A stretch of DNA of 64,000 bases, taken from the NCBI GenBank assembly GCA_022606135.1, contig JABYQN010000008.1, positions 1,798,001 through 1,862,000 of the forward strand. The letters run 5' to 3'. This stretch comes from Fomes fomentarius (lineage: Eukaryota > Basidiomycota > Agaricomycetes > Polyporales > Polyporaceae). The translations under genes were made by a program, and so were the position numbers. Below the pieces are notes generated by a model. It had not been told where the DNA came from. It was given only the letters and a program-made list of their open reading frames with translations, and did no database searches. Below, in pieces: positions 24,123-34,739 of the stretch (position 1 is the stretch's first letter; every line of letters begins with the position of its first letter).

Positions 24123-26431
24123 TCAGAACTTCCACCCGCCAGCAAGACCCATAACGTTCCCCGGGTCATACTTGGCCTTCAGCTCCTTCAGCCTCTGCAC
24201 ATTGCCCCCATACAGCCTCTCCAGCGGCGTGTCGAAGATCGCATAGTTGTTGTACAGCGCCGCGTCCGCGATGTCCTGGCCCTGGCTCACCGCGACTTGC
24301 GTGAGGTAGGCAGCACTCTGCCGCGCCGCGTCGCGGAACTTGCTGTCCGCACTCTGAGCGCCGTACGCGTAGTAGATGTTCAGGGGGAGGAGGCCCTGGG
24401 AGCGCGACGGCGGGTACGCGGAGGAGCCTTCTGCGGCGTGCGTGAGGAGGGAGGACAGGAAGGGCTCGACGTCGTAACTGATGAAGGAGCCGGAGGCCAA
24501 AGAGAGGCGGGAGCCCCAGAACTAGGCACAAGGAAATAAGGTTAAACACGTCCGTATGCCTGACCATGCGGGAGGGCATCGATGAGGGGCAGCATGCGTA
24601 CCTTGGTCTCGTTCACGACCGCGTCCATGATCGCCGGGGTGTAGTCGAGAAGCGAGACAGTGTGGAAAACGGTCCTGCAGCGGCGACGACAGCGGAGGAA
24701 CGCGAGCGTGAGTGAGTAACTCAATCGCGGGAGGAGAGACTCATGTGGTACTGACCTAGTGCCACCGGTCGCGTTCGCAGGCGCCGCCGTCACGAGGTCA
24801 AGGAACGAACGCGTCTTGACGTCCTTCGTGAAGTGTGGAATCGCAAGGAAGTCGTCAAAGATGCCCGCCGGCGGAGTCGGGTAGTCGTAGAACAGCAGCA
24901 GCGACACACCCGGCTACACACATGCACATGCATCCGAAGACCAGGGGCGCATGTCAGCGCTCCGGTGCAAGTGCCTATGTCCTGCGACGTACCTGTCCGA
25001 GAAGGAAGTTGTACGTCGGGAGGACGGCCGCCTTTGGGTCCGTTACTGTCTGCGAGAATTTGACGGTCGCATTGTTAACTGCTTCCAAGTTGTTCTCGGT
25101 GATAGTGATCAAACCGCCCTATTCAACCAATTTCATGAGCCACGATCGCACAAAAATATCGTGCGGAAGCACACACCCAGACTTGGGTTTGTGGGTACGT
25201 CTTCAGCGTGAACTTTGTGACAATGCCCTGCAACCGGTCCGCCCGTCAGTACAAGAACGCCGACAGGTGGGGTATGTGGTTCCTATCCCCAAGACAGCGC
25301 CCTCGGACATAGACCGTCCGGCGCCAGACGGAGAACGTTATTTATAGTACTCACGAAGTTGTTGAAACCACCCTATCCACGCGCACCGCATGTTAGTCGT
25401 CAATCATGCAGTGTAAACGCCGAACGCACCTTGAGGCCCCAGAACAGGTCTGGGTACGTACTCTCGGTGACTGAGGTGACGGTGCCGTTGGGGAGCACGA
25501 GCTCGAACGCGCTCAAGTTGTCAATGGTCAACCCAAACTGGTTCGTCTTCCACGAGTACCCTAGACGTCATATCATGTGAAACAAAACCAGTCTGTCAAG
25601 CTGCTGTCTCGTATTAAATACCCATCTGGCTCCACTCACCGCCACCGAGGGTAAATCCCGCCACACCAACACCGGAGACACGGCCACCGACCACGTTGAC
25701 GGCATATGGCTCGAGTGCGGCGTAGACATCGTCCCAGATGAGGCCGGCACCGACATCGGCGGTGTTGGACTCGGGATGGTAGGAGACTTCGCTGAAGCGA
25801 TACATTGCGATCTGGACGCCTTCTGTGGATGAGAAGCCGGGGTTGGACGCGTGCCCGCCACCCTTGACCTGTGCGATACCAATCGTGCGTGAGCATGTGC
25901 ATGTGCACCAAACACGGGTTGACAGTGAAAAGGAGATTGAATGGTAACGAGGCCGGAATGAATTGACACATGACGCGTATGGGTGCCTGGAGAGAGAAAC
26001 GTACGGCAAAGGACGTATTTGTCTGGCCCAGGATTTCCAACTGGAGAGCGTTATGTCAGAGCTTGCCCAGCGGTTACGTGTATGCTCGGTCTTACAATCT
26101 TCCCAACGTCTTCGGTCGTGCCTGGCTCTACTGAGCAGGCGGCATATTGGGTGCTGGACGAGGCCCAGTGACCGATGTCCTTGAGATAGTTCGCATTCAG
26201 AAGCAAATCTGAGAGGGCGAAGGGCGTACACGCGTCAGCAGCAGAAGCAACACGTCCGGGTATTCACTCACCGGGGAAGTGTACGTTAGAGGTGGAAGAA
26301 ATAGCCTGCTTGATTTGGTTGCAGACGTCAGTATACTCGCTGCGGGTGCTCAATGATTCTGTCGGTGCGACGTTGGCCGCCGAGGCCAGAGCAGAAAGGA
26401 GGAATGTGGCGGTCGCAAGAGATGACAACAT
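24123..26431 (-). CDS. secreted FAD-linked oxidase (BBE-like, PCMH fold)
   Basis: Starts MLSSLATATFLLSALASAAN (signal peptide) and encodes about 500 residues over roughly ten short exons. The FAD-binding segment contains EILGQTNTSFAV, KGGGHASNPGFSS (His in the position used for covalent FAD attachment), VGGRVSGVGVAGFTLGGG and YSWKTNQFGLTIDNL. The substrate domain includes FELVLPNGTVTSVTESTYPD and LFWGLKGGFNNFGIVTKF. The C-terminus has LPLNIYYAYGAQS, ALYNNYAIFDTPLERLYGGN and the BBE-type end KYDPGNVMGLAGGWKF. No Cys is seen at the second flavin-linking position, suggesting mono-covalent or non-covalent FAD. Members oxidise sugars, oligosaccharides or alkaloid-like substrates with oxygen. The substrate here is unknown. 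Confidence 0.9.
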
Positions 26432-26560
26432 GGCGAAGGTAGCGAACGTCGGATAGGCTGGGAGGTGGGACGGAGTGCGAGTGCCCAACCAAGAGTGTAT
26501 GCCGAAGGTGCCCGGGGAGATCACTTGCACGAAGTCCTGAAGACAGCCTCATCGCCTGGG

Positions 26561-26569
26561 CTATATATA
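26561..26569 (-). promoter_or_regulatory. TATA box of the FAD oxidase gene
   Basis: TATATATAG on the minus strand, about 130 bases upstream of the ATG at 26431. Confidence 0.55.
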
Positions 26570-27667
26570 CTGTTGAAAAATGTTTGACGAGGACGTTAGA
26601 GTTCACGTTGTTGCGCCATACTCCGGAAACGGAGCAGCAAGCGGTACCGTATCACCTTCCTAGCGGCGATGAAGCGGATCGAACGGGAGTCTCAGGATGA
26701 CAGATTATCTGAGTGGACACGGAGACGTCCGCCAACTGCTACCGGTGCACTAGCTTGAGGTGAAGAATGGTCGCGTCACCAACCGAGACGCCCCTTGGAG
26801 CCCCGAAGGACCTCGCCCAGGATGTCCTTGTGTCGCCTAGCGGACTCTTGATCACTCTCCAAATTATTGCAGTATCAGAGCAGGTTATGCAACGTCCGCA
26901 GAAGGCTTGGTCGTGCGGACCTGAACTAGGTGGCAAAGGGCATCCAAGCGCACCGACTGGGATTGGTTGAGGCTGGACTGAGGTAGTGGGCGCGGTCGCA
27001 GATCGTGCAATGGTGGCAAATGATGACGACTGTCATGGCGAAGATCAGTAAGAATGGCAGGCTTGGATGGTACGTAGTGGCGTTAGTCGTGGCGAAGACT
27101 GCAATGGTGGTGTGTGAGCCCAGGATAACATAGGACTCCCATGCAGGCGCATGCATGACAGGTCGTGGACTCGCGTGACCTTACAGGGGCCTTGAGAGGT
27201 GATTATTTGACATCGGTCCGCGGGCACGGACGTCCAAGATTGAATTATCGGCAATGCGCCAATATTCCGGGGCCGTCATCGCGTGTTGGTTGAGCTCATG
27301 GCTCGGGAGTATATGGGGGCCGTTTTGAGGGCCGCCCATAAGCACAATGACACCTGGAGCAGCCAGACGGACGTGTTACTAGTAAGCGTGGCCAGTCTTC
27401 GCCGAGGTTGAGAAAGGCACTCACTCTTGAGTCTTTACACTATGTAGTCAGTCGCGGCGATGGAACTTGAAGCGCCGGCGGCCCTGATCCAACTGAGCGC
27501 CCCGACGATTAATCCAAATCTGGACATTGGCGCCCAGAACCCTATCAGAGCAACTGTATAGCACACTTCGGTGTCCCCCGGGTGGCTGTCTGCTTTCGGC
27601 ACTTGTTGCTCACTGCTGCCCATAGTGAAAGGTAAGAAGTCCCCCGCCCGTCCTCAAGTCCCTCAAA
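26570..27667. other. intergenic interval before ribosomal protein L27
   Basis: About 1.1 kb without a supported gene. A 62-codon minus-strand frame at 27623-27435 has one hydrophobic stretch, but it starts only 45 bases from the L27 ATG and is more likely promoter sequence. Confidence 0.45.
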
Positions 27668-28447
27668 ATGCCCAGAAGTACGTCGCCGTCGTGCACTGTC
27701 TAAACGTACGCTAATTGCTTCACTACGCTCACAGTCTACAAGCCCGGCAAAGTACGTGCTTCGAAAGGGTGAACTTTTGCTAGGACGCGGAACTGAGCTG
27801 TGGTACGCGCGTACATTAGGTCGCTATCGTCCTCCAGGGCCGCCAAGCGGGGAGGAAGGTCGTCGTCATCAAGCAGCTCGACGAGGGCACCAAGGAGCGG
27901 CCATACCCCCATGCAATCGTTGCCGGCATCGAGCGTTACCCTCTCAAGGTAACGAAGCGTATGGGTGCGAAGAAGGTTGCGAAGCGGAGCAAGATCAAGC
28001 CTTTCATCAAGGTCAGTGTCCATCCTATTCCCCGCGGTCATCGCCCCTTTCGCTCTTGCATTGCACCACTGGAGATGTCTGACTTGTATGAATTTTGATT
28101 GTTTCGCACTACGCAGGTCGTCAACTACTCCCACCTCTTCCCTACGCGTTACGCACTTGAGCTCGAGGGCCTCAAGGGTGTTGTCAGCTCAGAGACGTTC
28201 AAGGAGGTATCACAGCGGGAGGACTCGAAGAAGCAGATCAAGAAGCTTTTGGAGGACCGTTACACGAGTGGGAAGAACAAGTGGTTCTTCCAGCCTCTCC
28301 GGGTGCGTACCCCTCATATTCTTATACGATCCCAGGAGAGCTTCTATCCCCATTACTTACTCTCCTCATGCTCCTCGCCATACCCACATTCCGCGCCCGT
28401 CTGTCTGCCTGGAACGTATGCTGACCTCACATGTGTTACAGTTCTGA
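27668..28447 (+). CDS. RPL27: 60S ribosomal protein eL27
   Basis: Five exons, 27668-27677, 27735-27751, 27820-28011, 28117-28302 and 28442-28447, give exactly 136 residues, the usual eukaryotic length. The sequence reads MPRIYKPGK, then [69 protein letters not shown] and [20 protein letters not shown], ending RF. The first two exons are only 10 and 17 nt, and the last carries just the Phe codon and TGA. The protein is a structural component of the 60S subunit. Multiple 5' introns are usual in fungal ribosomal protein genes. Confidence 0.95.
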
Positions 28448-29235
28448 TCTGTTTGGATTCTTTTTCTTTGTTGTGCTTTGCAAAACCGCTACATGTACAT
28501 CACATGTCCACGCATGACGCATGCCCCACTACATCATGTCTCAAATACAGTATGCCATGAGTGACGACATATCGTGCATAGCTGTCACACTTGATGAACC
28601 CTCCCCATCGCACTACAACATATAGGTAGGTCACTGGGTTCATTGCACAAGATTATAGTAGGAGTGGATGATCAGGCCGGGAATTGGGTCGGCAGACGAG
28701 GCAATCATTGAAGCAAGCAATGCATCATTTTGGCGCCGTTTCATTTCGACTTCCGACAATAACTCGGTACAAGACGTGCACATGCATGCGTGTGGAGAGG
28801 AACTATAAGACATATAGCGTGGTGGACAACGATACGAGAATGTGAGGGTTGGTGTTCCTCACATGGGACAGGACATCACGGAGACAGGACCATTAGACAG
28901 GCGGGGGTGACCGGGGTAGCGTACGGTATGCAATCGTGTGGACAATGGGATTTGGGATTGGCAAGACACCCATGAGGGGAGGGGTGATGGAGGGATTGGT
29001 GGGATTGGAGGGCTGCAGAAGGTGGATGATAAGGGTGAGGGTGAGGGTAAGGGTGAGGGTAAGAGTGAGGAGGAATAGGGACGAGAATAGAGATAGGTGA
29101 AAGCACAGTGAACGACGTGGTCACGATCTGGACGGCAGATGCATATGCCACAGGAAGCGCAAGAAGAGCAATAAGGGCCAGGAGCGAAGAAGACAGACAG
29201 CCGAAGCTTTGAAAGTGGTTGTTGCACTCCGAGCT
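28448..29235. other. convergent 3' region between RPL27 and CAF-1 subunit B
   Basis: About 790 bases holding 3' UTRs and a short G-rich repeat at 29033-29070. No gene seen. Confidence 0.5.
29033..29070 (+). repeat. GGGTGA/GGGTAA short tandem repeat
   Basis: About six imperfect hexamer units of GGGTGA, GGGTAA and one AGAGTGA-like variant. The unit is not a rotation of the TTAGGG telomere repeat. Confidence 0.7.
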
Positions 29236-31905
29236 TCACGACCCGAGGTCGCCCACACGCGTGAGCGCCGCTCTCCGCTTCTTCCTCGGCGGCTCCTTCA
29301 CTTCGTCCTGGGGCGGCGGCGGCACCTCCGACGACCCGCCCTCTAGCATCTCGCCCGCCGTGCGCACGCCCAGCACGCTCTCGTCCACACTGGCCGCGGG
29401 GGTCAGCGGCGGCTCCGCGCTACGCTTCGCGGGCACGAGCACGAGCGGCGGGGGGATGGGCGTGATGGGGGACATGGCGGGCAGCCCGACGGCGTGCATG
29501 GACGGGGTGGAGAGCGGCGTCGCGACGGCGGACGCGGAGTTTGTGAGCGGGAGCGCGTGGTGGTGCGCGATGGACTGCAGCTGGAGGGTGTGTTGCTGCG
29601 TGTGGTGCGCGGGCAGGATCTCGTCGAAGACGACGATCGTGCAGTAGCCGTCGCGCGAGGAGAGGATCAGGCACTGCCCGTCGGGCGACCTGCACGTGCG
29701 GTCGGTCAGCGGTTGAGCCGAGCGAGAACAAGTGGAGATGTGTGGGACTTACCAGGACATGTCTGTGAACTCGTCATAGTGCAGCTTTGTCAGGAGACAG
29801 ACTGGGCCGGCTTGCTGTGTGTCGTAGATCATCACTGTGTCCATCGTGGCCACCGCGTACAGCATCCGGTACGGGAGCGCGAATATGGACGCCGTCGCTG
29901 TAGGTGTCATTGAGGGCGCAGGGGTGCCAGGCATTGAAGCTGCTGGCGTTGGCGGCCGCAATGAGTCCGTAGCTGACAACGCCGGGGATGGCATCATCGC
30001 AGCCGCGGGTCCGGTAGGTATCGCGATGCGGGGAGAGGGCGCTACAATTGTTCCTAACGAACTCAAGGATAGTTTGACAGGAGAAGGATGTGGGGTCTTC
30101 TCCTGCACGGGGCCGGGCGGTACGCCGACGTCGACATCGAGCGTGATCTCAGTGTCCTTGTCGAGCGTAACCGTCTTCGGTTCCGGCTGGCTCTCCGACC
30201 GAACATTTGGGCGTAGCTCGTAGAGTACTGGGGAGAATCGAACGGCAACGCTCGCCTTCTTGTGACCGGGAAGACGTGCAATCGGTGGCCGGGCAAAGTT
30301 GGCCCGTGAGTAGATGTAGACTGAAGATGAACTATCCTTAGAGTCCCCTGCACTTGGGTTTCCCTTGCGTCCACGCGTCGCCTCCGACTTCTGGTTCACT
30401 CCAGGTATGACGGACGGGTCTTCAAATTGACCAGCGGGGTTAGTAGCAGGCCGCCGTCAGGACTGAACGTGAGCCGCCTAAAGAAGTTGGTGAAGCTCTC
30501 GTCACCATACAACTTAACGGATGCCCATGCAGCGGCCGGCGCCATGCGTATCGCAGGGAGCGCTGGCATGGGAGATGGCGACCGCCCGTAACGGCTAAAA
30601 TTCGCAGGAGAGCTGGGGGCGTTTGATCCGCTGAAGGACGAACGCCGAGATGACGTTGTTCGCTCGTATGGAGGCGGGAACATCGACATAGATGGCGTGC
30701 TGGTGACGGAGGCGGCAGGGGTCAGCAGAGCTGGCAACTGTGCGTCCTTCGAGCTGGACGAGGCAACTTCCTCGTTCAGTCGTTCGCTGACACTCGTGAT
30801 GACCGATTCGGTCTCACTCGCGGTGGACTCTCGTCGGAACGCTCGATGGCGACCTTGCGTGCTGGGCGTCCGGCTATGCCTGTGGCCCATGCGAGTGTTC
30901 TTCCCTACTGCATGGACTTCAAGTGTTCCGGACTTGTTGGAGATGTTGTAGATGTGCATCGATCGGTCGCTGCTCTGGGTGGCGATGTACTCGTTCAACG
31001 GGTCCCATGCGACACCCTGAACGTAGTGATTGTGCTCGGCAATCTCGTGTACGCACTTGCCTGCGAGATACATTGAGCATTGCGTTCGCCGACAGAGTGT
31101 GCTACGTACCTTCACTAGCGGTGAATATGCGTGCGCAGTTATCTGTGCTACCGGCGATGATGTACTCCCCACTCGGACTCCATGCAAGGTCATACACCTG
31201 CATCGTTGTGCACCTGCACACTCGTTTCGCATGAGAATACTCAGGAGCACGATAAAGACGCGTACCGGAAGGTCGTTCGGGGTTTCCAATGCTCTTTCTC
31301 GTACTGCAAGTCCTCAGGAGTCAAGTCACTCCCATAGGAGCTGGCGTGCGGGCTCGTCGTCGGTGCCCACACGATAATCATACCGTCTGCCGTATGTACA
31401 ATGAGCATCCGCCCCCAGCTGTCCAGAAAGATACGCACCGTCTCCCGCCGACGCGATCAGGTCGCCTGTGACGCGCGTCAGTACCCCAGTCCTTGACACA
31501 CCACTCTTACAAAACTGCGCAAACCACTCACCGTTCGGACTGAATCGGACAACGTTGACCGCGGCGGAGTGCCTGTTGAGCGTCGCGAGGTATTCGACGC
31601 GTGGTGGCCGTGGCGCGGCTGTCTCGGACGTGCCCTCGACCAAGGAGGGCGGGAGGATGTTAGGGTGGACCATCCATAGCTTCGCGTGACTTCCGTCTTA
31701 ACCATCCCGTTCCATGCGCGTGAACATGTGCAGTAGTACTCACTCTTACGTGGTTGTCCTCGCCGCCGGTTGCGAGTCTGTATGCCTGCGCAGGGAACTG
31801 TTTCTCCTGAGCTGGGCGCGCCTTCTTGAACGGCACGGGTTGGAAGTCGCAGGTCGATATTGGCTTCGAGTCATGCCAGCGGATTTCGAGCGTTCTGACG
31901 CGCAT
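29236..31905 (-). CDS. CAC2: chromatin assembly factor 1 subunit B (p60/Cac2), WD40 protein
   Basis: Starts MRVRTLEIRWHDSKPISTCD, the conserved N-terminus of CAF-1 p60, and encodes about 750 residues. WD40 blades are visible as YRLATGGEDNHVRLW, YLATLNRHSAAVNVVRFSPN, DLIASAGDGMIIVWAP, VHEIAEHNHYVQGVAWDP, YIATQSSDRSMHIYNI, RRLTFSPDGGLLLTPAGQFE, LPGHKKASVAVRFSPVLYEL, YAVATMDTVMIYDTQQ and MSWSPDGQCLILSSRDGYC. The long insertion between blades and the C-terminus (KEPPRKKRRAALTRVGDLGS) are Ser/Pro-rich and contain a basic, nuclear-localisation-like cluster. CAF-1 deposits newly made H3-H4 behind replication forks. Stop at 29238-29236. About six introns of 50-70 nt. Confidence 0.93.
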
Positions 31906-32315
31906 GTTATCGTCGTGATAGATGGTTCATACACAGCGCAAGATGTGCAGGAGGGTGGTGAATGGGAGATGTGGTGGCGGTTAGAGCGAAGTGGCTCAAG
32001 AATACTGATCATTGTTCGCTTATCCGGGGTTGTTACCGGCGTTTACGGCCGTTTGATGACTGTTCCTTATCATCATCAATTGCTGTCAACCCGATTGGTT
32101 ACTCTGACTATAAAATGCCAATCAAATCAGATAAACCAATATTGATGCACTGAATATAAGGCTCATCGAAAGTGTAGCATGAGAGATGGTGAGATCTGTA
32201 CTGGAACACCACTGTTTTAAACAACAACCTTGAGTGCTGACGAACGGTTGTATGACAGAGCCTGGATACGAGGCGAGCAAGTATACACGTATGGTCATAA
32301 CTATAGATACATCGT
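31906..32315. other. intergenic between CAC2 start and NUP54 stop
   Basis: About 410 bases, with the CAC2 promoter and the NUP54 3' UTR. No gene seen. Confidence 0.5.
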
Positions 32316-34447
32316 TCATAGTGTGCTAGCACGCAACGTCGCCGTTGAAGACATCAATGTGTCGGGATCCTCCTCCTGCGGACTTGAACCTTGAATCACA
32401 GCGAGGTCCTTCATATCCTTTTGCAGAAGCTTCGTGAGATGTGCGAGCCCTGCCTGCTCCTCGGCAAGAACCTATGGTCACACGATCAGTACCTCTTCAC
32501 ATCTCACAAGGGTGACACGATTCATCTGTGACTAACCTGGGCAATCTGAGCAAGACCAGCTTCGTCAACTACAGCCCACTCAACGCCGCCTGATTTACAG
32601 TCACGCTCCCGCGCGGCGGTGACCGCGCCCACGAGCGCCCACAATTCGTTCAGCTTGCCCCGTATCCTGCCAGTGCCACCTGGGCGTCGGACCTCCTCAT
32701 CAATCTCCTCGAGTGCCGTTCGCAGTGCCTCCTCTTCGGGGCGTAGGGCGGATGAGCGCAAGGCAGGGATGAGCAGGTGCAGGTGCTGCACTAGCTTCAG
32801 CACGCGGTGTGTCAGTTGAGTCTGCAGCGCAGCAGCACGTTGCAGACGGGACGCATTTGACAGCTGGTGCCGCTGGGTGAGGGCCGCTATCCGGGATTGA
32901 AGATCCTGCGAAGACGACGATGTCAAAATTAGTCGTGCCGTGCGAGCGAGCTGATCCGTACTTTTATCCTATCTTGGTGTGCAGCTGCTTGTTGTGTCTG
33001 CGCCTCCACCCGCTTCTGGAGGTCATCGAACCCTGTTGCTACCACAGGGACGAAGCTATTGTCTCATATCAGTTGCTGAAGTACGGCGACGCTGTGGAAC
33101 CACCTACCAGCTGGGGTCCGGGTTTTCGCGCACGGCTTTCTGCCATTGTTGCTCGTTGGAGGCATTTGACGGACGGCCGTATAGGTGGGCTTGCGTCGGA
33201 TCAACAAGGTTGTAGAAGTAATGCTACGCATCAACCGTTAGTAAGCGTCTCACGACACAAGCCTATGAGACTGACCTGGAAACGACATTGTGGCGAATTC
33301 GGGTTCCATGCCTGAGCGATACCCTCCATCCTCTGCGCAAGCTGAACAAACTGCGTTTGCGCATCCTGCTGAGCATTGGGCGTCGTAGTCGCCTTCGAGG
33401 CGAAAGTTGAGCCCAGGAGCGTACTCCCACCTAGTGTGCCAGTGCCTCCTAGCGTGCTGCCACCGAACAGACCGCCCGTTGTAGGTTTGTTCTGTTGACC
33501 GAACGTGTTGAAGAGCGAACCTGATTGCGCCTGCTGCTGCTGCTGCTGTGGCTGAGTGGCGCCGAATAGCGAATTCTGCCCCTGCGTCGTACTACCAAAC
33601 AATGAGGGTTGTTGTGTCGTAGACGCATTAGGCTGTGTGCTACCAAACATGCCGCTTGTCGTCGAGGGGGCAGTTGAGCCAAAGAGACCACCGCCTCCGG
33701 GAGTGGTGGTGTTTGTATTGGTTGTATTCCCGAACATGCCTCCAGTGGTTCCCGTCCCGGTGTTCGCGGTGTTGCCGAAGAGGCCTCCACCTGTATTGGG
33801 CGTTGTGGTGTTGTTCCCGAAGAGCCCGCCTGACGGGGCTGCTTGCGTGGTACCGAATGGGTTGGTACCAGTGTTTCCTGTGGCACTATTACCAAACAGC
33901 CCACCTGTACTAGTGCCTGTAGACACAGGTCAACGATTCGGTTAATGATGAGGTGGAGAGGCGTGCGGAAGGGACTAAGGACGAAGGTGGAATCTCTCTC
34001 ATCTGATCACTTCTGCCATGCACAAAGACTAAAGTTCCCTCGGAATGAATGCTACTCACCTGGTTGCGTTGTAGTCGCCCCAAACAGTCCTCCTGATGGC
34101 GCGGTAGTGCCAGTCGTCTGCTGTCCAGCATTTCCGAACAACCCACCACCCTGCTGCTGCTGTTGGTTCGTATTCGTGTTCCCAAACAAGCTCCCTCCAC
34201 TAGGTTGTGTTGAGCCAAACAGTCCTCCGCCCGTCCCTGCAGTCTGAGTGGACGTGCTCGCGCCAAACAGCCCTCCGCCATTATTTGTCCCTTGCTGTTG
34301 CTGTTGTGGCTGGGTGTTACCGAATAGAGAGCCACCGGTCGCGGGTGTTGTGTTCTGGGTGGTACCGAAGGCGCCAAAGCCTGCTGTGCCCGACTGTTGT
34401 TGCTGCTGCTGTTGCGGCTGAGTGTTACCAAAACCAAATGCCGACAT
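32316..34447 (-). CDS. NUP54: FG-repeat nucleoporin Nup54 (yeast Nup57 homologue)
   Basis: The N-terminal half (from MSAFGFGNTQPQ at 34447) is made of GLFG and FG repeats such as GGGLFGNTAN and GGLFGASTS, separated by Gln, Asn, Thr and Ser. This forms the permeability barrier of the pore channel. After the repeats come FVQLAQRMEGIAQAWNPNSP and CRFQHYFYNLVDPTQAHLY, the Nup54 hallmark, then VVATGFDDLQKRVEAQTQQ and a coiled-coil C-terminus (SRIAALTQRHQLSNASRLQ, PEEEALRTALEEIDEEVRR, LTKLLQKDMKDLAVI) that assembles with Nup58 and Nup62. One intron interrupts the repeat region near 34063-33910. TGA at 32318-32316. Divergent from the BAH gene at 34740. Confidence 0.93.
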
Positions 34448-34739
34448 GACTGCGTAAGACAGCAGCAGAGAAAGGTGAGGGGCGGGGATGTGGCGGGATG
34501 CGCGCGCGGTGTGGCGCGTCGGCGACGCGTGCGGGATGTTTGGCTTTGTTTGCGGCTAAAGTCGAACGCGCTCTCGTTGGTCCAACTGCGGCAATGCAGC
34601 ACCATGATTACTAGGAGTCGAGGTTCATAGCGACTGCCGCAGCGTATTCGGTCATCCCCCTCGTTAATAAGCCCCTCGTTCTCCCTGATGAGAGTTTGCA
34701 CGATTATTTCCTCGCATTGCTTCTCACCACACCGCTAAG

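Noticed and set aside
27435..27623. 62-codon minus-strand frame with a hydrophobic stretch upstream of RPL27
   Set aside because: Its start lies 45 bases from the RPL27 ATG, where promoter and leader must be. No domain recognised.
29033..29070. GGGTGA/GGGTAA repeat as an interstitial telomere
   Set aside because: The unit is not a rotation of TTAGGG. It is a simple G-rich hexamer repeat in a 3' flank.
33556..34247. Plus-strand frames rich in Pro and Val opposite NUP54
   Set aside because: They are antisense shadows of FG repeats, without splice or start support.
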